The position numbers were made by a program, and so were the translations under genes. A stretch of 64,000 nucleotides of DNA from Sphingobacteriales bacterium 16-39-50 (lineage in GTDB: Bacteria > Bacteroidota > Bacteroidia > Sphingobacteriales > Sphingobacteriaceae), in NCBI GenBank assembly GCA_002257025.1, contig NCHA01000002.1:186001-250000 (forward strand), in the 5' to 3' direction. Numbering within the stretch: position 1 is the first letter of the stretch; each line of letters starts with the position of its first letter. The notes beneath the pieces were generated by a model. The model worked only from the letters and a program-made list of their open reading frames with translations. It had not been told where the DNA came from and did no database searches. This document shows positions 54,591 to 63,177 of this stretch, in pieces.

Positions 54591-55376
54591 ATGAATTTAG
54601 ATTTGACCAGAAAAAGAGCACTTGTCTGCGGCAGCACCCAGGGAATTGGCAGATCCAGTGCCAAGGAACTTGCCTTACTAGGTGCCAGCATCACACTCCT
54701 GGCCCGAAATGAAGATAAACTTAAAGAAGTTCTCCAGGGTCTGTCAACAGATCAGAATCAAAAGCACCATTATCTGGTTGCTGATTTCAGTGACCCAGAT
54801 CAATTGAAACTCATCGTTAATGAGTATGTACTTAATAATCAAATTGATATATTAATTAATAATACCGGTGGTCCGGCTGGAGGGAAGGCCATCGATGCCC
54901 GGACAGATGAATTTATAAATGCCTTTAATATGCATCTGATCTGTAATCAGATTCTGGTACAGGCTGTTTCGCCCGCAATGCAGAAGAATAATTTCGGACG
55001 CATCATCAATATTATTTCAACCTCAGTTAAAACACCCTTGAAGGGGTTGGGAGTATCCAATACTATTCGGGGAGCAGTAGCAAGCTGGGCCAAAACACTG
55101 GCATTAGAGCTTGGTCCATTTGGTATTACAGTGAATAATGTCTTACCCGGTTTTACGATGACTGGCAGACTGGAATCCCTCATTTCAACAATCGCCGAAC
55201 GCGAAAACAAAAGTAAAGAAGCGGTTATGAAGGATATGATCAGTACCATACCCGCCGGCCGGATAGCCGATTCGCATGAAGTGGCAGCAGCCATTGCATT
55301 TTTAGCCAGCCCGGCTGCATCCTATATCAATGGCATCAATTTACCCGTCGATGGAGGTAAAACACCTGCATTGTAA
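54591..55376 (+). CDS. SDR-fold oxidoreductase with atypical active site
   Basis: The 261-residue protein has the NAD(P)-binding motif VCGSTQGIGRSSAKELALLG, an NNTGGPAGG strand, and the C-terminal GGxxPxL ending (VDGGKTPAL). The catalytic position is unusual: where classical SDRs read YxxxK, the aligned stretch is VSNTIRGAVASWAKTLALEL, giving Ser and Arg in place of Tyr and Lys. This is a recognisable subset of SDRs, so it may not be inactive, but its reaction is unknown. The start is 27 bases after the ABC ATPase gene, and an SMP-30 gene follows 19 bases downstream, suggesting one transcript. Confidence 0.85.
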   Translation: MNLDLTRKRALVCGSTQGIGRSSAKELALLGASITLLARNEDKLKEVLQGLSTDQNQKHHYLVADFSDPDQLKLIVNEYVLNNQIDILINNTGGPAGGKAIDARTDEFINAFNMHLICNQILVQAVSPAMQKNNFGRIINIISTSVKTPLKGLGVSNTIRGAVASWAKTLALELGPFGITVNNVLPGFTMTGRLESLISTIAERENKSKEAVMKDMISTIPAGRIADSHEVAAAIAFLASPAASYINGINLPVDGGKTPAL

Positions 55377-55395
55377 ACCATAAATTATAAGCAAT

Positions 55396-56304
55396 ATGAG
55401 ATATTTAATCCTAACCATGCTCTTTCCGCTTTCAATCTGGAATTTAAGCGCTTCAAATTTAAAAAAGCCTCAAGATGAGAAGTCAGGCATCATTGCTGAA
55501 AATGCAAAACCTGTGTTGATCTCAGATCAGTTCAAATTTACTGAGGGACCAGCAGTGGATAAAAACGGGGATGTTTTCTTCACTGATATCGTTGAGGGAA
55601 AGATCTGGAAATATAGTACAGAAGGCGAGTTAAGCCTTTTTATGGATAAAACAGGGCACTCCGACGGAATGTATTTCGATAAAAAGGGAAATCTGATCAC
55701 TGCAGCTGATGAAAAAAATGAAATCTGGCAGATCAGTCCCGATAAAAAAGTAAAAGTATTACTTGATAATTTTGAAGGTAAAAAATTTAATGGCCCAAAT
55801 GATCTCTGGATTGATGCCAAAGGTGGAATATTTTTTACTGACCCTTATTACCAACGACCGTATTGGGAACGAAAAAAGCCTGATCTGAGTAATCAAAGTG
55901 TGTACTACTTTCCTAAAGGATCGAAGACAGCATTTGTTGTTGACAGCAATTTTGTAAGACCTAACGGAATAATAGGATCAGCAGATGGAAAAAACCTGTT
56001 TGTTGCTGATATAGGTGATAAAAAAACCTATAAATATGATATTGGTAAGAAAGGGAAATTATATAACAGGCGCCTGTTTACCGATATGGGTTCAGACGGA
56101 ATGACTTTGGACAATCGGGGAAATCTATATCTGACCGGCAGGGGCGGTGTAACGGTTTTTAATCCTGAAGGTAAAAAAATTGAGCATATTGCAATTCCTG
56201 CATCAACCGCAAATGTTTGTTTTGGAGGTAAAAACAGAGATATTTTGTTCATTACTGCCAGTAAAGCAGTTTATACCCTAAAAATGAACGTAAGAGGAAT
56301 TTAG
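55396..56304 (+). CDS. Exported SMP-30/gluconolactonase-family protein
   Basis: The 302-residue protein has a signal peptide (MRYLILTMLFPLSIWNLSAS) and a six-bladed SMP-30 propeller. Metal-binding and family motifs are FTEGPAVDKNGDVFFTDI (Glu), KFNGPNDLWIDAKGGIFFTD (Asn), VRPNGIIGSADGKNLFVAD, and FTDMGSDGMTLDNRGNLYL (Asp). Enzymes of this group hydrolyse sugar lactones with a divalent metal, although the natural substrate of most bacterial members is unknown. It probably forms one transcript with the SDR gene; an oxidoreductase making a lactone and a lactonase opening it is a plausible pairing. Confidence 0.92.
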   Translation: MRYLILTMLFPLSIWNLSASNLKKPQDEKSGIIAENAKPVLISDQFKFTEGPAVDKNGDVFFTDIVEGKIWKYSTEGELSLFMDKTGHSDGMYFDKKGNLITAADEKNEIWQISPDKKVKVLLDNFEGKKFNGPNDLWIDAKGGIFFTDPYYQRPYWERKKPDLSNQSVYYFPKGSKTAFVVDSNFVRPNGIIGSADGKNLFVADIGDKKTYKYDIGKKGKLYNRRLFTDMGSDGMTLDNRGNLYLTGRGGVTVFNPEGKKIEHIAIPASTANVCFGGKNRDILFITASKAVYTLKMNVRGI

Positions 56305-56315
56305 GATCACAAAAA

Positions 56316-56345
56316 AAGACCTGCGAAAATTTAATCACAGGTCTT
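56316..56345. terminator. Terminator between SMP-30 and DUF1573 genes
   Basis: AAGACCTG (56316-56323) and CAGGTCTT (56338-56345) form an eight-base-pair stem with a 14-base AT-rich loop; an A run lies to its left, giving a U tract for transcription from the right. It separates two convergent genes. Confidence 0.7.
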
Positions 56346-56362
56346 ATTTCTAAAGATTGAAA

Positions 56363-56755
56363 TTACTCTGCGGAAGCAGCAACAACCTCGCCTTTAATGT
56401 AAATCACTTTTATTGGAGTCTTGGCATTCGACCTGATGGTAAGGCCTTTACTGAATGGAGCAAGTGCCGCTGCATTATAAGTAACAGTAATTGTTCCTGA
56501 TTTACCTTTCAACACCGGGGTATTGGTATATTTAGGTACAGTACAGCCACAAACACTTTCAATATTACTTATAATTAAAGGCTCATCACCTGTATTTGTA
56601 AATTTGAATTCAACACTTACCGGCTTACCCTGAGGGATTTTGCCAAAATCATGCGTTTCTTTTTCGAATTTAAATTCAGCTTTTTCGACAACATTAAATG
56701 CTGTTACGGCTGCAAATAAAAATACAACGCTGCAAAGAATGATTAATTTTTTCAT
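56363..56755 (-). CDS. DUF1573 exported protein
   Basis: The 130-residue protein has a signal peptide (about 1-20) followed by a DUF1573 domain: FEKETHDFGKIPQGKPVSVEFKF (the diagnostic FGxI..G strand), IISNIESVCGCTVPKYT, GKSGTITVTYNA and GLTIRSNAKTP. The CGC pair is typical. The fold is Ig-like and the protein is probably periplasmic. Its function is unknown; the family is abundant in Bacteroidota. The 273-bp upstream gap (56756-57029) holds only AT-rich sequence with no clear promoter. Confidence 0.92.
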   Translation of the reverse strand: MKKLIILCSVVFLFAAVTAFNVVEKAEFKFEKETHDFGKIPQGKPVSVEFKFTNTGDEPLIISNIESVCGCTVPKYTNTPVLKGKSGTITVTYNAAALAPFSKGLTIRSNAKTPIKVIYIKGEVVAASAE

Positions 56756-57029
56756 AATGGTTAAACAGTTTTTTTATAATTGTTTGTCAATCAAACAGAC
56801 CCTGATCACTTTGAAATCTCAAGCCTGCTAATCAAAAATAATAAATTACCCGGTTTGAATTTGAAATATTGCCAATTGTTATTCAAATGTTACCTGAAAT
56901 ATGACCCTGGGTTCATAAACAGCAACATCAGACAATTTTAAGCATTAAAAATGCAAACCTGCCTTAACAATAACAATTTCCGTTCCACAAAAATAATATC
57001 AAGCCATTAAAGAATATCTTCTTAATGCA

Positions 57030-57290
57030 TTAATACCTCTTGTCCGGTTTTTTATCTTCAGAAACCCTGACGCCTATAGTACGACCGTATAATTCGGTAC
57101 CATCAAGGGCATCAATAGCCTGCTGACCTGCTTCATCATCTGCCATCTCTACAAAACCAAAGCCTTTGCTCCGTCCGCTTTGTTTGTCAATGATCAGTTT
57201 TACAGAGGTAAGTTCACCGTATTTTTCAAAAATTTCTCTAAGCTCTCTTTCATCTACTTTAAAAGGAAGTCCTCCAACGAAAATATTCAT
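57030..57290 (-). CDS. RRM-domain RNA-binding protein
   Basis: The 86-residue protein is a single RNA-recognition motif: RNP2 IFVGGLPF (residues 3-10) and RNP1 KGFGFVEM (about 43-50), with conserved aromatic residues at the RNA-contacting positions. A short basic tail (KKPDKRY) follows. Similar small RRM proteins in cyanobacteria and Bacteroidota are linked to cold response and RNA chaperone roles. It is 24 bases downstream of the NlpC/P60-SH3 gene and may share its transcript. Confidence 0.93.
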   Translation of the reverse strand: MNIFVGGLPFKVDERELREIFEKYGELTSVKLIIDKQSGRSKGFGFVEMADDEAGQQAIDALDGTELYGRTIGVRVSEDKKPDKRY

Positions 57291-57314
57291 ATGCTTTTTT
57301 TGATTAGTTTATAA

Positions 57315-58538
57315 TTATTGGTTAATTATCCTCTGATAATAAGGATGTTTATTTACACGTGTAACTTCAGGGTCACCGATTGCTGTAAGCATCCGGCGGG
57401 CACCAACCATCGTTCTTGATTGAAAATCATCATAATTTTTAGCGCCCTTAATCATGCTATTTATCCGCACTAATCCTGCAGCCTGAATAAATTCACCGTT
57501 GCCAATATAAATAGCTGTATGTGTTACACGTTTTGTTTTTTTATTGGCAGCGAAAAATAACAAATCACCCGCCTTCAGTGTTTTCAAGGATTTTGCAATA
57601 TTCACTGAGTCATCCTCATGTATATCTAATTTCTCGCCAACCAATGCCTGTTGTGAGGCATCCCTTGGAATTACTATCCCATTCAGAAAATAACTCGTTT
57701 TTGTGAAACCGCTGCAATCCATACCTTTAACTGAAGTACCACCCCATAGATACGGAATGCCTAGAAAATTACGGGCAGTTCTCAGAATCTGGTCAGCACC
57801 AGGATCAGGAAGATACTTCCATTGATCAAATGAACGGGCCCTTTTTACAGAAATGTAAGCGATCCTTTTATCCGGAAACGAAATTTTATAAAACCCGTTC
57901 GACTCAGAAATTAACTGCATGATATTGCCTGCAACAAGATCAGAAACTGGCAGAGATGCTTCAGATGCCTCTGAATAGGCCTGTCCGTATAAATCAGTAT
58001 AAATAACTTTTTCTGCTGTTTGCCAATTTTCAAATTCAGCTTTAGTCATCAGGCTTACCCCGGCTGACTCCGTCCAGGAAAGATAATTATCGGGTGTGCG
58101 CACAAAATAGTGCCCTCTTTCCTTCTTCAAGACTTTTAGTGGAGTTCCCAAACCAGCCTGAGTGGCCATTTCAGCAGCATGATCAGGACCATACCTAGTA
58201 TTTATGACTGATAAATTTGCAATGCCGTAAATCTTTTCCCCAAGATCCCCGGAAGGAAGAACCTCCTCATTGATCTGAACGGACAGATTTTCGGAACTCA
58301 GTAAAGCCTTTAGTTCAGTTGCAGCTTCCTGTCTGCTAAGCTCGAGTTTGTACGTTAATGGTGCTGTAGTTTGCTGTTTTAATTGATAATATTCTACTCT
58401 CATATCGGGAGCGTACTTCTTTTGCACGATGCCTGACAATTCATTTACCCGCTTAATTACAGAAGAATCAGGCTGTGCTGCCTCAGAATAGCTAATAACA
58501 AATAAAACAAAACCAAGAAAAGAAAAAAACTTCTTCAT
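57315..58538 (-). CDS. NlpC/P60 peptidoglycan hydrolase with SH3 domains
   Basis: Using the ATG at 58536-58538, the protein has 407 residues. A signal peptide (cleavage near YSEA) is followed by a helical N-terminal region, then two SH3b-like domains (about 115-250), and the NlpC/P60 domain (about 260-385). Catalytic Cys is in GMDCSGFTKTSY and the His in VTHTAIYIG; the third position, usually His, reads Gln in GEFIQAAG. It likely cuts stem peptides in the periplasm. An in-frame ATG four codons upstream could also be used. Confidence 0.9.
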   Translation of the reverse strand: MKKFFSFLGFVLFVISYSEAAQPDSSVIKRVNELSGIVQKKYAPDMRVEYYQLKQQTTAPLTYKLELSRQEAATELKALLSSENLSVQINEEVLPSGDLGEKIYGIANLSVINTRYGPDHAAEMATQAGLGTPLKVLKKERGHYFVRTPDNYLSWTESAGVSLMTKAEFENWQTAEKVIYTDLYGQAYSEASEASLPVSDLVAGNIMQLISESNGFYKISFPDKRIAYISVKRARSFDQWKYLPDPGADQILRTARNFLGIPYLWGGTSVKGMDCSGFTKTSYFLNGIVIPRDASQQALVGEKLDIHEDDSVNIAKSLKTLKAGDLLFFAANKKTKRVTHTAIYIGNGEFIQAAGLVRINSMIKGAKNYDDFQSRTMVGARRMLTAIGDPEVTRVNKHPYYQRIINQ

Positions 58539-58728
58539 ATAATTCAACAAACGGGAAATGCGGAGGGGAAATCAAATCTCCTGCACTCCTTTTTAATTGG
58601 TTAACGCATAAATTTAAGCAAAGAATATGAAAGATGTATAAAAAATCGGGAAAGGGGATTTTTTATACACTGGACTTTCTGCAATACTTTTTATCGTCCA
58701 TTTCAAATCTCATATATACAAGAAACCC

Positions 58729-59556
58729 TCAGGATTGAATAAGTCTGTCCAGCAGGTTTGGGAATCTATATGAAAAACCCAATTCCTTTTCTACCCTTTC
58801 ACTCTCTACAATTTTCCAGTTTAGCTTCTCGGGAATAAAATCCGGTTCTGTCAGCTTTTCAAGTCTGGCTGCAAGAGTATAAAATTCTTCTTTTGTGGGA
58901 TGCGATGGAGTAGATCCGATGTAAATCCCTTTGGCGGTATCCGAATCGATTAGGGTATTAATCAGGGCAATGACCTCTTCCTGATGAATCATATTAACCG
59001 GCGCAAATCCATTGGGGACATTGGTTTTCCCAGCAAAAAATCTTCCCGGGGATCTCCCAGGGCCAAATAATCCGGCCAGCCTTAATACTATTACTTGTAT
59101 TGGAAGTGCCAGCAGGCTTTTTTCAATTTCTGCAATTACTTTTCCTGATGTAGTTTGAGGCGAGATTTCAGAACTTTCTGTTAATAAACTATTACTGTCA
59201 GAATAAACAGATGTCGAACTGATAAAGATTAGTTTGGAAATGCTGCTTCCGGGTATTTGCGAAGTAAGAGTCTCACCCATTCTTTTATAATTGTCAGGCC
59301 CGTCAACATTCCTTCTTCCGGGAGGGATAGAAATAATTAGAATATCCCCATCTAAATGTTCCGTCAGATCAGGTTTAGGATGAGATTGATCAAATTGTAC
59401 TAAAATTGGGTCAATCCCTGATGCTTTTAACACTGGTATTTTTTCGGGACTTGTTGTGCTTCCTTTTACATTAAATCCTCGTGAAATTAAGTCCAGAGCC
59501 AAGGGAAAGCCCAGCCAGCCGCATCCCAATAAATTTATTACTTTCTTATTTTTCAT
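58729..59556 (-). CDS. NAD-dependent epimerase/dehydratase-like SDR (YeeZ-like)
   Basis: The 275-residue protein has the nucleotide-binding segment NLLGCGWLGFPLALDLISRG (GxGxxG) and a conserved FISSTSVYSDSNS strand. The following VLRLAGLFGPGRSPGRFFAGK and NMIHQEEV motifs are typical of the YeeZ-like group of extended SDRs. The YxxxK motif is not seen, as expected for this group. The substrate is unknown. It is monocistronic, with an 85-base gap to the OmpA gene that runs the other way. Confidence 0.8.
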   Translation of the reverse strand: MKNKKVINLLGCGWLGFPLALDLISRGFNVKGSTTSPEKIPVLKASGIDPILVQFDQSHPKPDLTEHLDGDILIISIPPGRRNVDGPDNYKRMGETLTSQIPGSSISKLIFISSTSVYSDSNSLLTESSEISPQTTSGKVIAEIEKSLLALPIQVIVLRLAGLFGPGRSPGRFFAGKTNVPNGFAPVNMIHQEEVIALINTLIDSDTAKGIYIGSTPSHPTKEEFYTLAARLEKLTEPDFIPEKLNWKIVESERVEKELGFSYRFPNLLDRLIQS

Positions 59557-59600
59557 GTATATTTAATATAAAAGTACAGCTTAAAAACTAAATCCATTTT

Positions 59601-59616
59601 TGGCACTTGGTTTGAA
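59601..59616 (+). promoter_or_regulatory. Possible sigma-54-type promoter before the OmpA gene
   Basis: TGGCAC (59601-59606), a perfect -24 element, is followed after five bases by TTGAA (59612-59616), close to the TTGCA -12 box but without the GC pair. The site is 32 bases upstream of the ATG at 59648. An NtrY-like kinase occurs at 1726-5472, but no RpoN or activator gene is in the window. Confidence 0.4.
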
Positions 59617-59647
59617 TATATCTCGAAAGAAACTAAAAAAAATAATC

Positions 59648-60328
59648 ATGAAAAATACAAAGATTAAAATAGCAACACTTGGATTAGCAATTGCCGCTTC
59701 TGCAATGTTATTTCAAAGTTGTGCTACCGCTACCAAAACACAAAAAGGCGCCGTCATTGGTGCAGCTGCAGGTGGTACACTTGGTGCAATTATTGGTAAA
59801 AAAGCAGGTAACACTGCAGTTGGTGCAATTTTGGGCGGTGCAATCGGTGGCACTGCAGGTGCAATAATTGGCCGTAAGATGGATCGTCAGGCAGAAGAGA
59901 TCAAAAACACGGTTCCAAATGCAGAGGTTATTCGTGAGGGTGAAGGTATCATCGTGAAATTTGATTCAGGTATTTTGTTTGATGTTAATCAGTATGCACT
60001 TAAAACAGCAGCACGTACAAACATCGAAAACCTGGCAACCTCATTGAAAAACAACCCTGAAACAACAATTTTGGTAGTTGGGCACACTGATTCAAGTGGT
60101 TCAGATGAATATAACAGACGTTTGTCAGAACGACGTGCTGAATCTGTTAAAGCATATGCCTTAAGTCAGGGTATCAGTTCTAACCGTTTAACAACAGAAG
60201 GAAGAGGCGAAAGTGAGCCAATTGCTGATAATGCAACTGTTGATGGTAAAGCTCAAAATCGTCGTGTAGAGATTGTGATCGTTGCTAACGAGACCATGAA
60301 ACAAGAAGCTAAAACAAGCGCACAATAA
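59648..60328 (+). CDS. OmpA-family lipoprotein with glycine zipper
   Basis: The ATG at 59648 gives 226 residues with a lipoprotein signal (lipobox FQSC, Cys25). A glycine-zipper stretch (about residues 35-78: GAVIGAAAGGTLGAIIGKKAG and GAIGGTAGAIIG) spans or lies in the membrane. The OmpA C-terminal domain (about 110-215) has the diaminopimelate-binding VVGHTDSSGSDEYNRRLSERRAESV and ends QNRRVEIVI, so it anchors the outer membrane to peptidoglycan. An upstream in-frame start (59600) lies before the signal and is unlikely. Confidence 0.94.
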   Translation: MKNTKIKIATLGLAIAASAMLFQSCATATKTQKGAVIGAAAGGTLGAIIGKKAGNTAVGAILGGAIGGTAGAIIGRKMDRQAEEIKNTVPNAEVIREGEGIIVKFDSGILFDVNQYALKTAARTNIENLATSLKNNPETTILVVGHTDSSGSDEYNRRLSERRAESVKAYALSQGISSNRLTTEGRGESEPIADNATVDGKAQNRRVEIVIVANETMKQEAKTSAQ

Positions 60329-60343
60329 TTAAAATAAAAATTT

Positions 60344-60379
60344 AAAAGCCCTCATCAGTCGCGACTGATGAGGGCTTTT
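60344..60379. terminator. Perfect 36-bp palindromic terminator
   Basis: An 18-base arm AAAAGCCCTCATCAGTCG (60344-60361) is immediately followed by its exact reverse complement (60362-60379). The loop is the central TCGCGA region. T and A runs at the two ends suit termination on both strands, and the last base is also the final base of the DinB gene stop codon. Confidence 0.92.
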
Positions 60380-60918
60380 TATTTCCAACCATTTGTTTCT
60401 TTTGTCTCAGTAATATGGGCAAGATGGTGCTTTCCATGCCATACATACATACTCAAAACAGAGCTTAAAACATAATCCTTTTCCTGTGCAGGATGATAAT
60501 ATTTCCTGAGAAAATCCTCGGGCTTCAGGGTCCTCAAAAACGCCACCCATCTTCTGTGTAAGCTATCGAGCAAATCAAGAGAATCCTTCACAGGCCCATA
60601 TTTAGCCTCTTTACATTCGGCCCACAGGCCCTCCTCATAAGGTTTTATAATTGGAGTATCTTCAGTTATTGCAAGCTTGAATCGCATGTAGGCATTTAAA
60701 TGACTATCAGGCAGATGGTGAACCACCTGTCTCAATGTCCAACCTCCTTCCCTGTAAGGGGTGTCTAATTGTTCATCTGTTAAGCCCGCCACCGCAGACC
60801 TTATTTTGCCTGGCAATGCCTCTATCTGATCGATCAACATTGGATAATCTTCTTCCTGAATTGGTTCAATTTTAAATTTCCCAATCGGAAACCTCAGTTT
60901 TTCTAAATCAATGCTCAT
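60379..60918 (-). CDS. DinB-like bacillithiol transferase-type protein (YfiT/BstA)
   Basis: The ATG at 60916-60918 (MSIDLEKLRFPIGKFKI) gives 179 residues. The family pattern is present: GGWTLRQVVHHLPDSHLNAY (metal-binding His), RRWVAFLRTLKPEDF, and the C-terminal MYVWHGKHHLAHI with further metal-binding His. The DinB four-helix fold binds Zn or Ni, and Bacillus BstA/YfiT uses bacillithiol as cosubstrate. It lies 13 bases downstream of another DinB-fold gene on the same strand. The thiol cofactor cannot be read from the sequence. Confidence 0.87.
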   Translation of the reverse strand: MSIDLEKLRFPIGKFKIEPIQEEDYPMLIDQIEALPGKIRSAVAGLTDEQLDTPYREGGWTLRQVVHHLPDSHLNAYMRFKLAITEDTPIIKPYEEGLWAECKEAKYGPVKDSLDLLDSLHRRWVAFLRTLKPEDFLRKYYHPAQEKDYVLSSVLSMYVWHGKHHLAHITETKETNGWK

Positions 60919-60931
60919 ATATTTTTTGATT

Positions 60932-61750
60932 TTATACCATAAATGCAGGCATTGCCAGAGCATGCATACCTAATTCCTGATCACCAATCACCTGCCAATA
61001 CTGTTTAGCCTGATTAATTTCTATTCCCTTTGAGAACAGCATCCACGCTATATTCTGGTCAATATATATTTGAGATGCAATTTCACCGGGTTCATTACTG
61101 AATTCCCATTTAGATCCTTTGCGAACTATTGACCATACTCCTCCTGCCTCACCTACTACCTCCACCCTGATCAAGGTACCTTCGGGAGATTCAAAACTTC
61201 TGTAATGATAAGGCAAAGCCTGCATACATATCTGAAGAAAAGGATTGTACAATTCCCTGTTCATGATAGATTTTGCCCCTACCGCCTGCCTGATTTGCTG
61301 CTGATGATGCCATCTTTCAGTGTACTCGCGGGCGATGTCAAATCGGTTCGTTGAAATATCTTCACCCGCCCATGAAACTGGAAAAATGGCTTTTGCATCA
61401 GGATCAAGACTTTCAAGATATTGAAGCATCTGAACTTGAGCCATCTTCAATTGTTCCAAAATGATTTCAGGACTAACTCTTTTGTAGGCATTCACCCAAT
61501 CGGCATTCAGGGCATTCAGATAGTTTAGAAGATCCTGATAAGACTTAATTTCAGGAGCTTCAGTTTGGTAAGCATCCCTGCCTATAGATAAACGCCTCAG
61601 GGCACCGTCCAGTAAATGAGCGGCGATATCCTTTACCTTCCATTGCTTGCATAAAGTATCATTATTCCATTGCCTCCGGTCAAGTCCGTTCAATACCTCG
61701 ATGAGGGAGGAATTAAGTACAGGGAACAAGTGCAGTACATCAATCATCAC
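60932..61750 (-). CDS. DinB-fold protein of the maleylpyruvate isomerase N-terminal type
   Basis: The 272-residue protein begins with the pattern of maleylpyruvate isomerase/mycothiol-dependent enzymes (MDMPI_N): WKVKDIAAHLLDGALRRLSI with a metal-binding His, and REYTERWHHQQQIRQAVG with two more. The C-terminal ~90 residues are a less conserved alpha/beta domain. The start overlaps the aldehyde dehydrogenase stop by four bases. Two DinB-fold genes in a row suggest a detoxification or thiol-conjugation role, inferred from context. The enzyme does not necessarily isomerise maleylpyruvate; the annotation is by domain. Confidence 0.82.
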   Translation of the reverse strand: MMIDVLHLFPVLNSSLIEVLNGLDRRQWNNDTLCKQWKVKDIAAHLLDGALRRLSIGRDAYQTEAPEIKSYQDLLNYLNALNADWVNAYKRVSPEIILEQLKMAQVQMLQYLESLDPDAKAIFPVSWAGEDISTNRFDIAREYTERWHHQQQIRQAVGAKSIMNRELYNPFLQICMQALPYHYRSFESPEGTLIRVEVVGEAGGVWSIVRKGSKWEFSNEPGEIASQIYIDQNIAWMLFSKGIEINQAKQYWQVIGDQELGMHALAMPAFMV

Positions 61751-63144
61751 ATAATCTTTTTAAGCCATTTCAATAGATTTTTCTTCTCAGGATATGGAGG
61801 ATATGCAATTTTACTGAAATCTATTTTAGATTGAAACATAACTGCACGCTCGTGCGAAAAAGCTTTGAATCCGAAGAATCCATGACAACTGCCTGAACCG
61901 TTGTTTCCAATCCCACCAAAGGGAAGGTTAGGATTTGAAATATGAATCACCACATCATTCACACAAGTACCACCGGCTGATGTCTGGCTTATTGTATCTC
62001 TGATTACATCATTTGAACTCGAAAAAATATATAATGCAAGCGGTTTTAGCATCTGGTTAACAAAATCTATGGCCTCGTTTACCGATTCATAGGTAATAAC
62101 AGGAAGCAGGGGGCCAAATATTTCTTCCTGCATGATGGCTGAGGATACAGAAACCTTGCTTAACAAAACCGGTTCAATCGTTTGATCTTCATCGCTATCA
62201 GCACCCCCTTTTATGATCATCGCCCCATCTTCAACGGCTTTATCCCGTAAGGACTTCAATCGCTGATAATGACTCTCACTAATGATCTTACCATAGCTGC
62301 TTTTATCCAAAGTATTATTCTTATAGAAAAGCTTTTCAATACTTAATGAAGCAAGTCTTAGAAACTCCTGCTCCTTACTGGAATGAATCAAAACATAATC
62401 AGGGGCAATACAAGTCTGCCCTGAATTCATAAACTTACCCCATACAATTTTTTCTGCTGCCTTTTGAAGATCGGCATCCTCAGTAACGATTGCAGGCGAT
62501 TTACCCCCAAGTTCAAGGGTTACAGAACTCAGGTACCGGGCTGCGGCGGCCATGATTACCTTACCAATCTTCGGACTTCCTGTAAAGAAAATATGATCGA
62601 AAGGCAATTCCAATAAAGCTTCTGATACCTCAACACCGCCTTCAAAACAAGTTATTTCCCTTGAATCAAAATTATCATTAATCAATTTTAACAGAACTGA
62701 ACTAGTTGCCGGACTTAATTCAGAAGGTTTGAGCATAGCACAATTACCTGCTGCAATCGCAGAAACAAGTGGGGCAATCAGCAATTGAAAAGGGTAATTC
62801 CAGGGGGAAATAATCAAAGACACACCCTTCGGCTCATAAAATATTCTGTTTTTTGTAAAAAGACTGCTCAAGCCAGCTGATACCCTGCGAGGACTGACCC
62901 ATTTGGACAGATTTTTTATCGCAAAATCTATTTCAGCATAAACAAAATATACTTCAGTCAGGGCCGCCTCAAACTCAGATTTTCGAAGATCATTTTGAAG
63001 TGCTTCAAATATAAGCCCCTCATTTTCCTGAATCAGAGACCTGAGCTTTCTTAGCTTTTCCTTTCGTTCTGCTGCAACCGTACTGCGGAGAAGAATGCTA
63101 TGAACCTTTTGCAGCTCAAAAATTTCGGTAATACTTTTTTGCAT
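61747..63144 (-). CDS. Aldehyde dehydrogenase, ALDH3-like
   Basis: The 465-residue enzyme has the active-site Cys in NSGQTCIAPDYVLI and the Glu in TLELGGKSPAIVT, plus the family motif FGPLLPVI. At 465 residues, lacking the longer N-terminus of most ALDHs, and with the ISPWNYPFQLLIAPL motif, it fits the ALDH3 (fatty or aromatic aldehyde) group. The basic, hydrophobic C-terminal end (NLLKWLKKIM) could touch the membrane. It overlaps the DinB gene by four bases and is followed upstream by the amidase gene, so these genes may form one transcript. Confidence 0.93.
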   Translation of the reverse strand: MQKSITEIFELQKVHSILLRSTVAAERKEKLRKLRSLIQENEGLIFEALQNDLRKSEFEAALTEVYFVYAEIDFAIKNLSKWVSPRRVSAGLSSLFTKNRIFYEPKGVSLIISPWNYPFQLLIAPLVSAIAAGNCAMLKPSELSPATSSVLLKLINDNFDSREITCFEGGVEVSEALLELPFDHIFFTGSPKIGKVIMAAAARYLSSVTLELGGKSPAIVTEDADLQKAAEKIVWGKFMNSGQTCIAPDYVLIHSSKEQEFLRLASLSIEKLFYKNNTLDKSSYGKIISESHYQRLKSLRDKAVEDGAMIIKGGADSDEDQTIEPVLLSKVSVSSAIMQEEIFGPLLPVITYESVNEAIDFVNQMLKPLALYIFSSSNDVIRDTISQTSAGGTCVNDVVIHISNPNLPFGGIGNNGSGSCHGFFGFKAFSHERAVMFQSKIDFSKIAYPPYPEKKNLLKWLKKIM

Positions 63145-63177
63145 CTGGGTTTTGTTCTGACAGAGATTCAGGGATTT

